This document shows, in pieces, positions 17,902 through 26,817 of a stretch of DNA of 64,000 nt. Origin of the DNA: Paraburkholderia lycopersici (GTDB taxonomy: Bacteria; Pseudomonadota; Gammaproteobacteria; Burkholderiales; Burkholderiaceae); contig NZ_FMYQ01000014.1 of NCBI RefSeq assembly GCF_900096975.1, forward strand, positions 103,394 through 167,393. The letters are read 5' to 3'. The position numbers were made by a program, and so were the translations under genes. The notes under the pieces were generated by a model, which did no database searches, had not been told where the DNA came from, and saw only the letters and a program-made list of their open reading frames with translations. The stretch's first letter is position 1; every line of letters begins with the position of its first letter.

Positions 17902-18753
17902 ATGCGCGCCACGCGTTTCGAAGGCTCATCGCAGTACGTCGCCACCGACGACCTCAAGCTCGCGGTCAACGCCGCGATCACGCTGAAGCGCCCCCTGCTC
18001 ATCAAGGGCGAGCCCGGCACCGGCAAGACCATGCTGGCCGAGGAAGTCGCGGCGGCGCTCGACATGCCGCTCATGCAGTGGCACATCAAGTCGACCACCA
18101 AGGCGCAGCAGGGGCTCTACGAGTACGACGCGGTCTCGCGCCTGCGCGACTCGCAGCTCGGCGACGAGCGCGTGAAGGACATCGCCAACTACATCGTGAA
18201 GGGCGTGCTGTGGCAGGCATTCGAGGCCGGGGAACAAAGCGTGCTGCTGATCGACGAGATCGACAAGGCCGACATCGAATTCCCGAACGACCTCCTGCGC
18301 GAACTCGACCGCATGGAGTTCTACGTGTACGAGACGCGCGAGCTCATCAAGGCGAAGCAGCGTCCGCTCGTCATCATCACGTCGAACAACGAGAAGGAGT
18401 TGCCCGACGCCTTCCTGCGCCGCTGCTTCTTCCATTACATCAGTTTTCCCGATCCGGCCACGATGCAGCGCATCGTCGAGGTGCACTATCCGGGCATCCG
18501 CAAGGAGCTGCTCAATGCGGCGCTCGAGAGCTTCTTCGAGCTGCGCAACGTCGCGGGCCTGAAAAAGAAGCCTTCGACCTCCGAACTGCTCGACTGGCTC
18601 AAGCTGCTGCTTGCCGAAGACGTGCCGCTCTCCGCGCTGCGCGCGGCCGACGGCGCGAAGACCATGCCGCCGCTCGCAGGCGCGCTGCTCAAGAACGAGC
18701 AGGACATGACGCTGTTCGAACGCCTCATCTACATGAACCGCCACAACCGTTGA
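17902..18753 (+). CDS. MoxR-family AAA+ ATPase
   Basis: 283 aa from the ATG at 17902 (MRATRFEGSSQYVATDDLKL). Walker A is GEPGTGKTM, Walker B is LLIDEIDKAD, sensor 1 is ITSNNEKELPDAFLRRC. It belongs to the MoxR branch, which typically pairs with a von Willebrand factor A protein and acts in insertion of metal cofactors or assembly of enzyme complexes (for example CoxD for CO dehydrogenase). Here the VWA partner follows directly. The target complex is unknown; the divergent cytochrome c genes are one possible clue. Confidence 0.9.
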   Translation: MRATRFEGSSQYVATDDLKLAVNAAITLKRPLLIKGEPGTGKTMLAEEVAAALDMPLMQWHIKSTTKAQQGLYEYDAVSRLRDSQLGDERVKDIANYIVKGVLWQAFEAGEQSVLLIDEIDKADIEFPNDLLRELDRMEFYVYETRELIKAKQRPLVIITSNNEKELPDAFLRRCFFHYISFPDPATMQRIVEVHYPGIRKELLNAALESFFELRNVAGLKKKPSTSELLDWLKLLLAEDVPLSALRAADGAKTMPPLAGALLKNEQDMTLFERLIYMNRHNR

Positions 18754-18800
18754 CACGGACCGCGCAAGAGGACCCCGCAGGCAAGAGCCGGAGACACCGC

Positions 18801-19973
18801 ATGCTGATCGACTTCTTCTACACGCTGCGCGACGCGAAGCTGCCGGTTTCCGTGAAGGAGTACCTCACGCTCGTCGAGGCGCTCAAGGAACGCGTGATCG
18901 CGCCTTCGCTCGACGACTTCTACTACCTCGCGCGCATGACGCTCGTGAAGGACGAGCAATACTTCGACCGCTTCGATCAGGCGTTCGGGGCGTATTTTCG
19001 CGGCATCGAGAAGAAGTCGGCACTCGCCTTCGAGATTCCCGAAGACTGGCTCAAGAAGCGGCTCGAACGCGACTTCACGCCCGAGCAGCGCGCGCAGATC
19101 GAAGCGATGGGCGGCCTCGACAAGCTGATGGAGCGCCTCAAGCAGCTCTTCGAGGAACAGAAGGAGCGCCATGAAGGCGGCAGCAAGTGGATCGGCACGG
19201 GCGGCACGTCGCCGTTCGGCAACGGCGGCTACAACCCCGAGGGCATCCGCATCGGCGGCGAAGGAGGGCAGCGCAGCGCCGTGAAGGTGTGGGACGCGCG
19301 CGCGTTTCGCGACTACGACGACCAGGTCGAGATCGGCACGCGCAACATCAAGGTGGCGCTGCGGCGCCTGCGCCGCTTCGCGCGCGAAGGCGCGGCCGAA
19401 GAACTCGATCTTGCCGGCACGATACGCAGCACCGCCGCGAACGCGGGCTGGCTCGACCTCAAGATGGTGCCCGAGCGCCACAACAACGTGAAGGTGCTCA
19501 TGCTGCTCGACGTGGGCGGCTCGATGGACGACCACATCAAGCGCACCGAGGAGCTGTTCTCGGCGGCCAAGGCCGAGTTCAAGCATCTCGAGTTCTACTA
19601 CTTCCACAACTGCGTCTACGACTATCTGTGGAAGAACAATCGCCGCCGCCACGCCGAACGCACGCCCACGTGGGACCTGCTGCACAAGTTCACGCCCGAC
19701 TACAAGCTGATTTTCGTCGGCGACGCCACCATGAGCCCGTATGAGGTGCTGCAGCCGGGCGGCTCGGTCGAGTACAACAATCCGGAAGCGGGGGCCGTGT
19801 GGCTGCGCCGGCTCGCCGACCAGTTTCCGCATTTCGCCTGGCTCAATCCCGAGCCCGAGCGACTATGGGAGTACCGCCAGTCGGTGTCGATCATTCGCGA
19901 GATTCTCGGGCACCGCATGTATCCGCTCACCGTCGCCGGGCTCGAAACAGCCATGCGCGTGCTGAGCAAGTAG
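18801..19973 (+). CDS. VWA-domain CoxE-like protein, partner of the MoxR ATPase
   Basis: 390 aa; the ATG at 18801 has a CGGAGA site. The N-terminus (MLIDFFYTLRDAKLPVSVKEYLTLVEAL) is typical of CoxE-like proteins. The VWA fold holds a MIDAS-like VLMLLDVGGSMDDH, with Gly in place of the first Ser of DxSxS, as is usual in this subfamily. Later come FHNCVYDYLWK and LIFVGDATMSPYE. CoxE-like proteins work with MoxR ATPases as cofactor-loading or assembly chaperones. It is 47 bp downstream of the ATPase gene in a clear two-gene operon. Confidence 0.9.
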   Translation: MLIDFFYTLRDAKLPVSVKEYLTLVEALKERVIAPSLDDFYYLARMTLVKDEQYFDRFDQAFGAYFRGIEKKSALAFEIPEDWLKKRLERDFTPEQRAQIEAMGGLDKLMERLKQLFEEQKERHEGGSKWIGTGGTSPFGNGGYNPEGIRIGGEGGQRSAVKVWDARAFRDYDDQVEIGTRNIKVALRRLRRFAREGAAEELDLAGTIRSTAANAGWLDLKMVPERHNNVKVLMLLDVGGSMDDHIKRTEELFSAAKAEFKHLEFYYFHNCVYDYLWKNNRRRHAERTPTWDLLHKFTPDYKLIFVGDATMSPYEVLQPGGSVEYNNPEAGAVWLRRLADQFPHFAWLNPEPERLWEYRQSVSIIREILGHRMYPLTVAGLETAMRVLSK

Positions 19974-20078
19974 GCGCGAGCCCCTCCCTCTGCTTTTGTC
20001 CGGGGCGGCGCGTGCCACGAGGCCGCGCCGCCGCTTCCCCTCGCCGCTCCCCATACGCACAATCCGGAGACCACCAGC

Positions 20079-21305
20079 ATGACCGCGCCCTCCTCTCCCA
20101 ACCTGCCAGCAAGCGTCAGGCCGGGACCGCTGCGCCCCTTCGCCGACACGTCGATCGCGACAGTCGTGGCTGGCTTCGTCGCGATGATGACCGGCTACAC
20201 CAGCTCGCTCGTGCTGATGTTCCAGGCCGGCCAGGCCGCGCATCTCTCCGACGCGCAGATCTCCTCGTGGATCTGGGCGCTCTCCATCGGCATGGCGTTG
20301 AGCACCATCGGCTTGTCGCTGTGGTTCCGCGCGCCCATCGTGGTCGCGTGGTCCACGCCGGGCGCGGCGCTCCTCATCAGCTCGCTGCCGCATGTGCCCT
20401 ACGCCGAGGCGATCGGCGCCTACATCGTCTGCGCGGTGCTGCTCACGGCCGTGGGTCTCACCGGCTGGTTCGACGCGCTCATGAAACGCATTCCCGCCGG
20501 CATCGCCGCGGCGCTGCTCGCGGGCATCCTGTTCGAGATCGGCATCGAGATCTTCCATGCCGCCCAGGTGCAGACGCCGCTCGTCCTCACGATGTTCTTC
20601 GGCTACCTGATCGTGAAGCGCCTCGTGCCGCGATATGCGATCGTCGCGACGCTCGCGATCGGCATCGCGGCAGCCGCCGCGCTCGGGCTGCTCGATTTCA
20701 GCCACTTCCGCGTGGCGGTGGCGCGGCCCGTGTTCACGATGCCGGCGTTTTCGGTCACCGCCGTCGTGAGCATCGGCATTCCGCTCTTCGTGGTGGCGAT
20801 GGCCTCGCAGAACGTGCCCGGCATCGCCGTGCTGCGCGCCGACGGTTACGACCACACGGTCGCGCCCTCCTCGCCGCTCATCGCCACGACAGGCCTCGCC
20901 TCGCTCGTGCTCGCGCCGTTCGGCTCGCACGGCGTGAATCTCGCGGCTATCACCGCGGCGATCTGCACCGGCCCGCACGCGCACGAGGACCGCACGAAGC
21001 GCTACATGGCGGCCGTGTGGTGCGGCGTCTTCTACCTGATCGCGGGCACCTTCGGCGCGACGATCGCGGCGCTGTTCGCGGCGTTTCCGCAGGCGCTCGT
21101 GGTATCGATCGCGGCGCTCGCGCTGTTCGGGTCGATCATGAGCGGCCTCACCAACGCCATGCAGAACCCGAGGGAGCGCGAGGCCGCGCTCATCACGTTC
21201 ATGGTGACCGCCTCGGGGCTCACGCTGCTCTCCATCGGCGCGGCGTTCTGGGGACTCGTGGCGGGGGTCGTCACGCAGCTCGCGCTGCACGCGCGGCGCG
21301 CGTGA
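20079..21305 (+). CDS. benE: BenE-family benzoate/H+ symporter-like transporter
   Basis: 408 aa; CGGAGA lies upstream of the ATG. About 12 membrane segments. Family motifs include FVAMMTGYTSSLVLMFQA, APIVVAWSTPGAALL, MASQNVPGIAVLRADGY and GSHGVNLAAITAAICTGPHAHED. BenE proteins import benzoate or related aromatic acids with protons. No benzoate catabolic gene is nearby, so the actual substrate is uncertain. Confidence 0.9.
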   Translation: MTAPSSPNLPASVRPGPLRPFADTSIATVVAGFVAMMTGYTSSLVLMFQAGQAAHLSDAQISSWIWALSIGMALSTIGLSLWFRAPIVVAWSTPGAALLISSLPHVPYAEAIGAYIVCAVLLTAVGLTGWFDALMKRIPAGIAAALLAGILFEIGIEIFHAAQVQTPLVLTMFFGYLIVKRLVPRYAIVATLAIGIAAAAALGLLDFSHFRVAVARPVFTMPAFSVTAVVSIGIPLFVVAMASQNVPGIAVLRADGYDHTVAPSSPLIATTGLASLVLAPFGSHGVNLAAITAAICTGPHAHEDRTKRYMAAVWCGVFYLIAGTFGATIAALFAAFPQALVVSIAALALFGSIMSGLTNAMQNPREREAALITFMVTASGLTLLSIGAAFWGLVAGVVTQLALHARRA

Positions 21306-21617
21306 TGCGTTCGGCGCGCCGTGGATCGCAGCGCCCGGCACGGGCATGCGGCCTGCGGCCCCTGGCGCTGCCGTCGCGCCCGCGTCAAAACGCTACGCCA
21401 CCCGTTTCCGCCATAAAATGACGATGTGAGCCGCGCACGATCCGCGCGGCGAATCGCGCCGCTGCCGGTCGGGTTCGCGCGCCTCACCGCCCAAGCCGGC
21501 CGGCAACGACGCAGCGCCTTTTCGCGTTCCGCCCGGCGCGCCCGAGTTCACGCTCGGTGCGCACCGGCCGTCCAACTCTCACCGATGCCGGCGCGCACGC
21601 GCCCCACAAGGCCTGAC
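21306..21617. other. Intergenic region upstream of tal
   Basis: About 310 bp without a supported gene. An AT-richer CCGCCATAAAATGACG at about 21403-21422 could hold a -10 element for tal. Nothing else stands out. Confidence 0.4.
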
Positions 21618-22577
21618 ATGACTACCGCACTCGATCAGCTCAAGCAGTACACCACCGTCGTCGCCGATACGGGCGACTTCCAGCAATTCGTGCAATACAA
21701 GCCGCAGGACGCGACCACCAATCCGTCGCTGATCCTCAAGGCGGTCCAGAAAGCCGAGTACAGGCCGCTGCTCGAGAAAACCGTGCGCGATCACGCGAGC
21801 GAATCGCTCGAGTCGATCATCGACCACCTGCTGATCGCGTTCGGCACCGAAATCCTCAAGATCATTCCGGGTCGCGTCTCGACCGAAGTGGACGCGCGCC
21901 TCTCGTTCGATACGAAGCGCTCGATCGAGAAGGCGCATCACATCATCGACCTCTACAAGCAGGCCGGCATCGAGCGCGAGCGCGTGCTCATCAAGCTGGC
22001 GTCGACCTGGGAAGGCATTCGCGCCGCCGAGGTGCTGCAGAAGGACGGCATCCGCTGCAACATGACGCTGCTCTTCTCGCTCGCGCAAGCCGCCGCGTGC
22101 GCCGAAGCCGGCGCGCAACTGATCTCGCCGTTCGTGGGCCGCATCTACGACTGGTACAAGAAGGCCAAGGGCGCCGACTGGGACGACGCCAGCGACGGCG
22201 GCGCGAACGACCCGGGCGTTCAGTCGGTGCGCAAGATCTACGCGTACTACAAGAAGTTCGGCTACAAGACCGAGGTGATGGGCGCGAGCTTCCGCAACAC
22301 GAGCCAGATCGTCGAACTGGCCGGCTGCGACCTGCTCACCATCAGCCCGGACCTGCTGCAAAAGCTCCACGACAGCAACGAGAAGGTCGAGCGCAAGCTC
22401 TCGGCGCAAGCGTTCAAGGACGCGCACATCGAGCGCGTGGCCGTGGACGAGCCGTCGTTCCGCTTCCAGCTCAACGAAGACGCCATGGCGACGGAGAAGC
22501 TCGCGGAAGGCATCCGCGCTTTCGCCGCCGACGCGATCAAGCTCGAAAAGATGATCGAAGCGCTGCGCGCGAAGTAA
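21618..22577 (+). CDS. tal: Transaldolase
   Basis: 319 aa, begins MTTALDQLKQYTTVVADTGDF, the usual TalB-type length. Conserved DATTNPSLILKA, the Schiff-base lysine K126 in ERVLIKLASTWEGIRAA, and MTLLFSLAQAAACAEAGA are present. It moves a dihydroxyacetone unit between sedoheptulose-7-P and glyceraldehyde-3-P in the non-oxidative pentose phosphate pathway. It appears monocistronic; a long hairpin lies 80 nt downstream. Confidence 0.97.
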   Translation: MTTALDQLKQYTTVVADTGDFQQFVQYKPQDATTNPSLILKAVQKAEYRPLLEKTVRDHASESLESIIDHLLIAFGTEILKIIPGRVSTEVDARLSFDTKRSIEKAHHIIDLYKQAGIERERVLIKLASTWEGIRAAEVLQKDGIRCNMTLLFSLAQAAACAEAGAQLISPFVGRIYDWYKKAKGADWDDASDGGANDPGVQSVRKIYAYYKKFGYKTEVMGASFRNTSQIVELAGCDLLTISPDLLQKLHDSNEKVERKLSAQAFKDAHIERVAVDEPSFRFQLNEDAMATEKLAEGIRAFAADAIKLEKMIEALRAK

Positions 22578-22888
22578 CGCCCCCTAGTAACGCCCCCTCG
22601 CGTGCGACAGGAAGCACGAGTCGCGCGAAGCGGGCGCCGCCGGCCCGATGCCGACGCCCCCAAGGGCCGCACATGCCGCATGTGCGGCCCTTGGCGTTGC
22701 TGGCGCCGCCGCAACGCCCGTTCCCGTCCGCGCTCTCGCAAACCCTGGCGAAGATCGCTCGGCGGCGGCCCGGCGCGCGCCTAGAATCAGGGCTGCGGCG
22801 CGAACCGCCGCGCGATCCGGCCCCGCGTCAACCCGCGCGCCAAAGAGCGAAGGGGCCGCCCCACGTCCACTCCGCAAGGAAACCGACG
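22578..22888. other. Intergenic region between tal and the VOC gene
   Basis: 311 bp. The main feature is the hairpin at 22660-22694. No gene or clear promoter is seen in the rest. Confidence 0.5.
22660..22694 (+). terminator. Long perfect hairpin downstream of tal
   Basis: CCAAGGGCCGCACATG and CATGTGCGGCCCTTGG form a perfect 16-bp stem with a 3-nt CCG loop. No U-tract follows, so it may be a rho-assisted or RNA-stabilising element rather than a textbook intrinsic terminator. Confidence 0.6.
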
Positions 22889-23317
22889 ATGCACATCCAG
22901 CCCTATCTCTTCTACCCCGGCAATTGCGACGAGGCGATCGCGTTCTATCGCGAGGCGCTCGGTGCGCAGGAGCTGTTCAAGATGCGCTTCAAGGAGGCGC
23001 CGCCCGATCCGGAGCGCCCCATGCCGCCGGAGCTCGCCGAAAAGATCATGCATGCGACGCTCCAGATCGGCGACGCGCAGCTCATGATGTCCGACGGCGG
23101 CTGCATGACGCAGAACGACAAGTTCCTCGGCTTCAGCGTCTCGCTGACCGGCTCCGACGCCGCCACAGCAGAGCGTTATTTCAACGCCCTCGCCAAGGGC
23201 GCAAACGTGACGATGCCGTTCCAGAAGACCTTTTGGTCGCCGGGCTTCGGCATGCTGACCGACAGGTTCGGCGTGCCCTGGATGGTCACGGCGCCCCCGC
23301 TCCAGCAACCCGCCTAG
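22889..23317 (+). CDS. VOC/PhnB-like glyoxalase-fold protein
   Basis: 142 aa with a good AAGGA site. It begins MHIQPYLFYPGNCDEAIAFY and contains FWSPGFGMLTDRFGVPWMV, typical of PhnB/YjdN-like proteins of the vicinal oxygen chelate superfamily. Such proteins are metal-binding or degenerate dimers of unknown substrate. There is no phosphonate gene nearby. Confidence 0.85.
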   Translation: MHIQPYLFYPGNCDEAIAFYREALGAQELFKMRFKEAPPDPERPMPPELAEKIMHATLQIGDAQLMMSDGGCMTQNDKFLGFSVSLTGSDAATAERYFNALAKGANVTMPFQKTFWSPGFGMLTDRFGVPWMVTAPPLQQPA

Positions 23318-23354
23318 CCAAGCCTCGGCCTCGGCGGGCGAGGCGCGCGAGACG

Positions 23355-24548
23355 TCACACCATGCGGTGCGACGCGGCGCGCTCGATGTTCCAGCGCGGC
23401 TCGATGTCGAGAAGCAACGCGCGCAGGCGCTCCACCTGCTCTTCCACGCGCAGGCTGAGCCAGTATGGCCCTTGCATCTGGGGCGCCAGTGCGCCGCCCG
23501 CGGCCTCGGGCAAAGCGCCTGCGCTCGCCCCTCGCCCGTCCCCAACGCGTCCTCGCCCGTTCGCGACTGCCGTGCGCAACGCCTGCGCCGCCGCGCCGGG
23601 TTGACGCCCGCCGCCAAAGCGCAACGCGCGCGCCGTGGCGAGGAGCGCGCGGCGCACCGTGTCGCCGCGCTCGGCGAACGCCACGCGCACGAGCGCCTGT
23701 TCGTAACCGCCCGTACCGGTCGAAAGCATTTCCAGCGCGCTCAGGATCGAGCGATGCAGCCGCTGCACCTGTTCGAGCCGCGCGAGCGGTACGTCGATCT
23801 CCCTGGCCACCGACGGCATCAGGCCGCGCAACTGCACGAGCCGCGCGTTCAGACGCATGAAGGTCTGCGCCTGCTCGTCGGCGTCCACGTGCTCGCCGTT
23901 CGCCGCTTGGGCGTACATGCGCGCGCATTCGCGCAGATTGTCGGCGAGGCGGTAGCGCCACGAATACGTGGCGTGCAGCGGCAAGGCGAACGAAAACGCG
24001 AGCGCGATGACGATGCCGATCATCACATTGAGCGTGCGCCAGAGTCCCGTATCGATGAGGTTGTCGCCGTGGCCCGCGACGATGCACATCGTGATGGCGG
24101 CCAGTAGCGCGACGTAGCCCGGCTTGCCGATCGCGTAATAGCCGCACACGGCGGCGGCAAGCGACATCAGCGCATAGGTGAGCGGCGCGGAGCCCGTCGC
24201 GGCCTGCACGACGATCAGCACGAGGCCGATCGCGGCGCCGAGCAACGTGCCGAGCGCGCGCTCCGCGGCCTTCTTGCGGATGTTGCCGTGATGCTGAAGC
24301 CCGCCGATCACGACGAGCAGCGTGACCGACGCCCAGATGCCGTGAGGAATGTCGATGCCCGTGGTCGCGAGAATCGAGGCGAGCATCGCGAGGCCGACGC
24401 GCACGCTGTGAATCACCTTGGCGTTGCGGTAGCGGTAATACGGCGAGGTCAGCGAACGCCACATGCGCGCGAAACGTGAACGGCGACGCGGCGGCCGCAG
24501 GCGTTGGGCGCCGCCGTGCGGGGAAGAGTCGGTTTCGGATGAGGCCAT
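23355..24548 (-). CDS. FUSC-family inner-membrane protein
   Basis: 397 aa from the ATG at 24548 (MASSETDSSPHGGAQRL); there is no strong ribosome site, so the start is tentative. An Arg-rich N-terminus precedes six or so membrane segments (IWASVTLLVVIGGLQHHGNIRKKAAER is the conserved FUSC signature; TLLGAAIGLVLIVVQAATG, LAAAVCGYYAIGKPGYVALL). A long cytoplasmic C-terminal helical region follows. FUSC proteins (related to aromatic acid efflux AaeB and YccS) are putative exporters or envelope proteins; the substrate is unknown. Confidence 0.85.
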   Translation of the reverse strand: MASSETDSSPHGGAQRLRPPRRRSRFARMWRSLTSPYYRYRNAKVIHSVRVGLAMLASILATTGIDIPHGIWASVTLLVVIGGLQHHGNIRKKAAERALGTLLGAAIGLVLIVVQAATGSAPLTYALMSLAAAVCGYYAIGKPGYVALLAAITMCIVAGHGDNLIDTGLWRTLNVMIGIVIALAFSFALPLHATYSWRYRLADNLRECARMYAQAANGEHVDADEQAQTFMRLNARLVQLRGLMPSVAREIDVPLARLEQVQRLHRSILSALEMLSTGTGGYEQALVRVAFAERGDTVRRALLATARALRFGGGRQPGAAAQALRTAVANGRGRVGDGRGASAGALPEAAGGALAPQMQGPYWLSLRVEEQVERLRALLLDIEPRWNIERAASHRMV

Positions 24549-24621
24549 GGCGCGAGCTGGATGTGAGCCGGTTGAAAACCGGACGCCCGGCAAGGCAGCG
24601 TCCCAGCGGCCATCGTGCACC

Positions 24622-24659
24622 AGAAAAACAAATGCCCGCAACCGTTCGTTGCGGGCATT
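24622..24659 (-). terminator. Rho-independent terminator of the mctP operon
   Basis: On the minus strand AATGCCCGCAA, a 7-nt loop and TTGCGGGCATT are followed by TGTTTTTCT. It lies about 55 nt after the mctP stop. It also lies just upstream of the FUSC start, which argues against starting that gene earlier. Confidence 0.93.
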
Positions 24660-24714
24660 GCGGCAAAGGACCAGGCAAAACCCGGCCCGGCGGCGCGCGC
24701 CGGGCCGGATCCGC

Positions 24715-26265
24715 TCAGCTCTCGACGACGTCGAGATAGTCTTCCGGACGCGTGCGGTCCTCGCCCTTCTGCATGCCGAACACGTGCACGAGCGCGGACA
24801 CGGCGACCGAGACCACGAGATTCACGATCAGCGACCACACGGCGGCATAACCCGGAACGGCCATGCCGAACAGGTGGATCGTGAAGATCGAGCCCGCGAG
24901 CTTGAGCGAAATGGCCATCCACGTGCCGGTCGCGATGCCGGCCGCCCAGCCGACCAGCAGGCCGCGATAGTCGAGCACGCGCGTATAGAGGCCGAGCACG
25001 ATGGCAGGCAGCGTCTGGATGATCCAGATGCCGCCGAGCAGTTGCAGCTGGATCGCGTACGTGAGCGGCAGCCCGAGGATGAACGCCACCGCTCCGACCT
25101 TCACGATCAGCGAGACCAGCTTGGCGATGTTGGTCTCCTGCTCGTGGTTCATGTTGCGGTTGATGAACTCCTTGTGGATGTTGCGCGTGTACAGGTTGGC
25201 CGCCGCGATCGACATGATGGCCGCGGGCACCAGCGCGCCGATGCCGATCGCCGCGAACGCCACGCCCACGAACCACGACGGGAAGAAGTGCAGGAACAGC
25301 GCCGGCACCGCGAAGTTCGGGCCGAAGGCCTTGAAGTACGGCGCGAATTCCGGCATGTCCTTCACGCCCGCGGCGAGCGCCATGTACCCGAGCAGCGCGA
25401 GCAGGCCGAGCACGAGCGAGTACGCGGGCAGCATCGCCATGTTGCGGCGGATGGTGTTGCCCGACGACGACGAGAGAATCGCCGTGACCGAGTGCGGGTA
25501 CAGGAACAGCGCGAGCGCCGAGCCCACCGCGAGCGTCGCGTACGCGCTATAGCCGTTCAGGCTCGCGGCGTCGGGCGACTTCAGCAGCAGCTTGGCGGGC
25601 GGGACCGCACCGAAGATGTGGCCGAAACCGCCCATCTGCGCGGGAATCACGATGATCGCCACGATGATCGTGATGTAGATGAGGATGTCCTTCACCACCG
25701 CGATCATGGCCGGCGCGCGCAGGCCCGACGTGTACGTGTACGCGGCGAGAATCGCGAAGGCGATGATGAGCGGCAGGTCGCCGACGAAACCCGTGGTGTC
25801 GAAACCGAGCGCGCCGATCACCACTTCGATGCCCACGAGCTGCAGCGCGATGTACGGCATGGTCGCGACGATGCCCGTCACGGCGATGGCGAGCGCGAGC
25901 ATGCGGCTGCCATAGCGCGCGCTCACGAAGTCGGCCGAGGTGACGTAGTGGTGGCGCTTCGCGATGGCCCAGAGCTTCGGGAACACGACGAACGCGAACG
26001 GATAGATGAGGATCGTGTACGGGAGCGCGAAGAAACCCGTTGCGCCCGCACCAAACACGAGCGCCGGCACGGCGACGAAGGTATAGGCGGTGTAGAGGTC
26101 GCCGCCGAGCAGGAACCAGGTGACGACCGTGCCGAAGCGGCGGCCGCCGAGGCCCCATTCGTCGAGGTGCGCGAGGTTGCCCTTGCGCCAGTGGGCGGCC
26201 ACGAAGCCGAGAACCGTGACGCCGAGGAAGAACAGGACAAAAACGATCGTTGCGGTGACGTTCAT
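24715..26265 (-). CDS. mctP: Monocarboxylate uptake permease (sodium:solute symporter family)
   Basis: 516 aa with about 13 membrane helices, begins MNVTATIVFVLFFLGVTVLGF. WGLGGRRFGTVVTWFLLGGDLYTAYTFVAVPALVFGAG is typical of the MctP branch of the SSS family, which imports lactate, pyruvate, propionate and similar acids. Its start codon overlaps the stop of the DUF3311 gene (ATGA), so the two are translationally coupled. A sigma-70 promoter 120 nt upstream of the operon and a strong terminator define a two-gene unit. Confidence 0.9.
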   Translation of the reverse strand: MNVTATIVFVLFFLGVTVLGFVAAHWRKGNLAHLDEWGLGGRRFGTVVTWFLLGGDLYTAYTFVAVPALVFGAGATGFFALPYTILIYPFAFVVFPKLWAIAKRHHYVTSADFVSARYGSRMLALAIAVTGIVATMPYIALQLVGIEVVIGALGFDTTGFVGDLPLIIAFAILAAYTYTSGLRAPAMIAVVKDILIYITIIVAIIVIPAQMGGFGHIFGAVPPAKLLLKSPDAASLNGYSAYATLAVGSALALFLYPHSVTAILSSSSGNTIRRNMAMLPAYSLVLGLLALLGYMALAAGVKDMPEFAPYFKAFGPNFAVPALFLHFFPSWFVGVAFAAIGIGALVPAAIMSIAAANLYTRNIHKEFINRNMNHEQETNIAKLVSLIVKVGAVAFILGLPLTYAIQLQLLGGIWIIQTLPAIVLGLYTRVLDYRGLLVGWAAGIATGTWMAISLKLAGSIFTIHLFGMAVPGYAAVWSLIVNLVVSVAVSALVHVFGMQKGEDRTRPEDYLDVVES

Positions 26266-26495
26266 TGTGCGCCCCCTGCGTCGCCCTTGCGGGTCTTCGT
26301 CTTGTGATAGACGAGCGCGGTAATGACGGCGCTGATCAACACCCAAAGAAGCTGATACCAGTAGAAGAACGGGAAGTCCCACAGTGTGGGCTCGACCCTG
26401 TTGTATGACGGCACCCAGATCATCGCGATCCAGGGCAGCAGCAAAAGCCATAGCCAATGCTTGCTTGATTTTCCGGCGTCGGCGTCGTGAGCCAT
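26262..26495 (-). CDS. DUF3311 small membrane protein, partner of MctP
   Basis: 77 aa with a GAGGAGA ribosome site. Two membrane helices (WLWLLLLPWIAMIWVPSYN and FFYWYQLLWVLISAVITALVYH). DUF3311 proteins are regularly encoded just upstream of SSS-family permeases and are presumed to be small accessory subunits. The stop codon overlaps the mctP start by 4 nt. Confidence 0.9.
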   Translation of the reverse strand: MAHDADAGKSSKHWLWLLLLPWIAMIWVPSYNRVEPTLWDFPFFYWYQLLWVLISAVITALVYHKTKTRKGDAGGAQ

Positions 26496-26617
26496 GACGT
26501 CTCCTCGTGCTTATGTAGTTATGCGACCTTGCTTCGTTTGCGGTCCGGCGCCCGACGTGAGGCGGCGGATGGCCTCGCGAACGGATAGCCCGCAAGGTCC
26601 CCGAAAGCGCTGAAAAG

Positions 26618-26644
26618 AGTATAGAGGCCACGCCGCATGGTCAA
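26618..26644 (-). promoter_or_regulatory. Sigma-70 promoter of the DUF3311-mctP operon
   Basis: Minus strand: TTGACC, 15-bp spacer, TATACT (-35 match 5/6, -10 match 5/6). The spacer is 1-2 bp short of optimum. The leader would be about 115 nt. Confidence 0.6.
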
Positions 26645-26743
26645 GCAGGGCGGACCCCAATCAGAAGGCCGTTGTCAAGAGCCGACGCTTGCGCTACGTC
26701 CTAAAAACCGTCCGGAATCGCGGTGAGGAGCCCGCGCGGACGC

Positions 26744-26780
26744 AAAAAAGCCGGCCCGTGGTTGCCACGTGGCCGGCTTT
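26744..26780 (-). terminator. Rho-independent terminator of the SpeE-like gene
   Basis: On the minus strand AAAGCCGGCC pairs with GGCCGGCTTT, with an inner CGTGG/CCACG stem, followed by TTTTTT. It lies about 37 nt after the stop at 26818. Confidence 0.93.
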
Positions 26781-26817
26781 CAGGGTGATGAAGCGGCGCC
26801 AGCGCCGCTCGCGCGGA

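Larger units (their letters stand above)
26496..26817. other. Promoter and terminator region between mctP operon and the SpeE-like gene
   Basis: 322 bp. It holds the mctP-operon promoter (26618-26644) and the terminator of the upstream minus-strand gene (26744-26780). No gene is seen. Confidence 0.6.
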
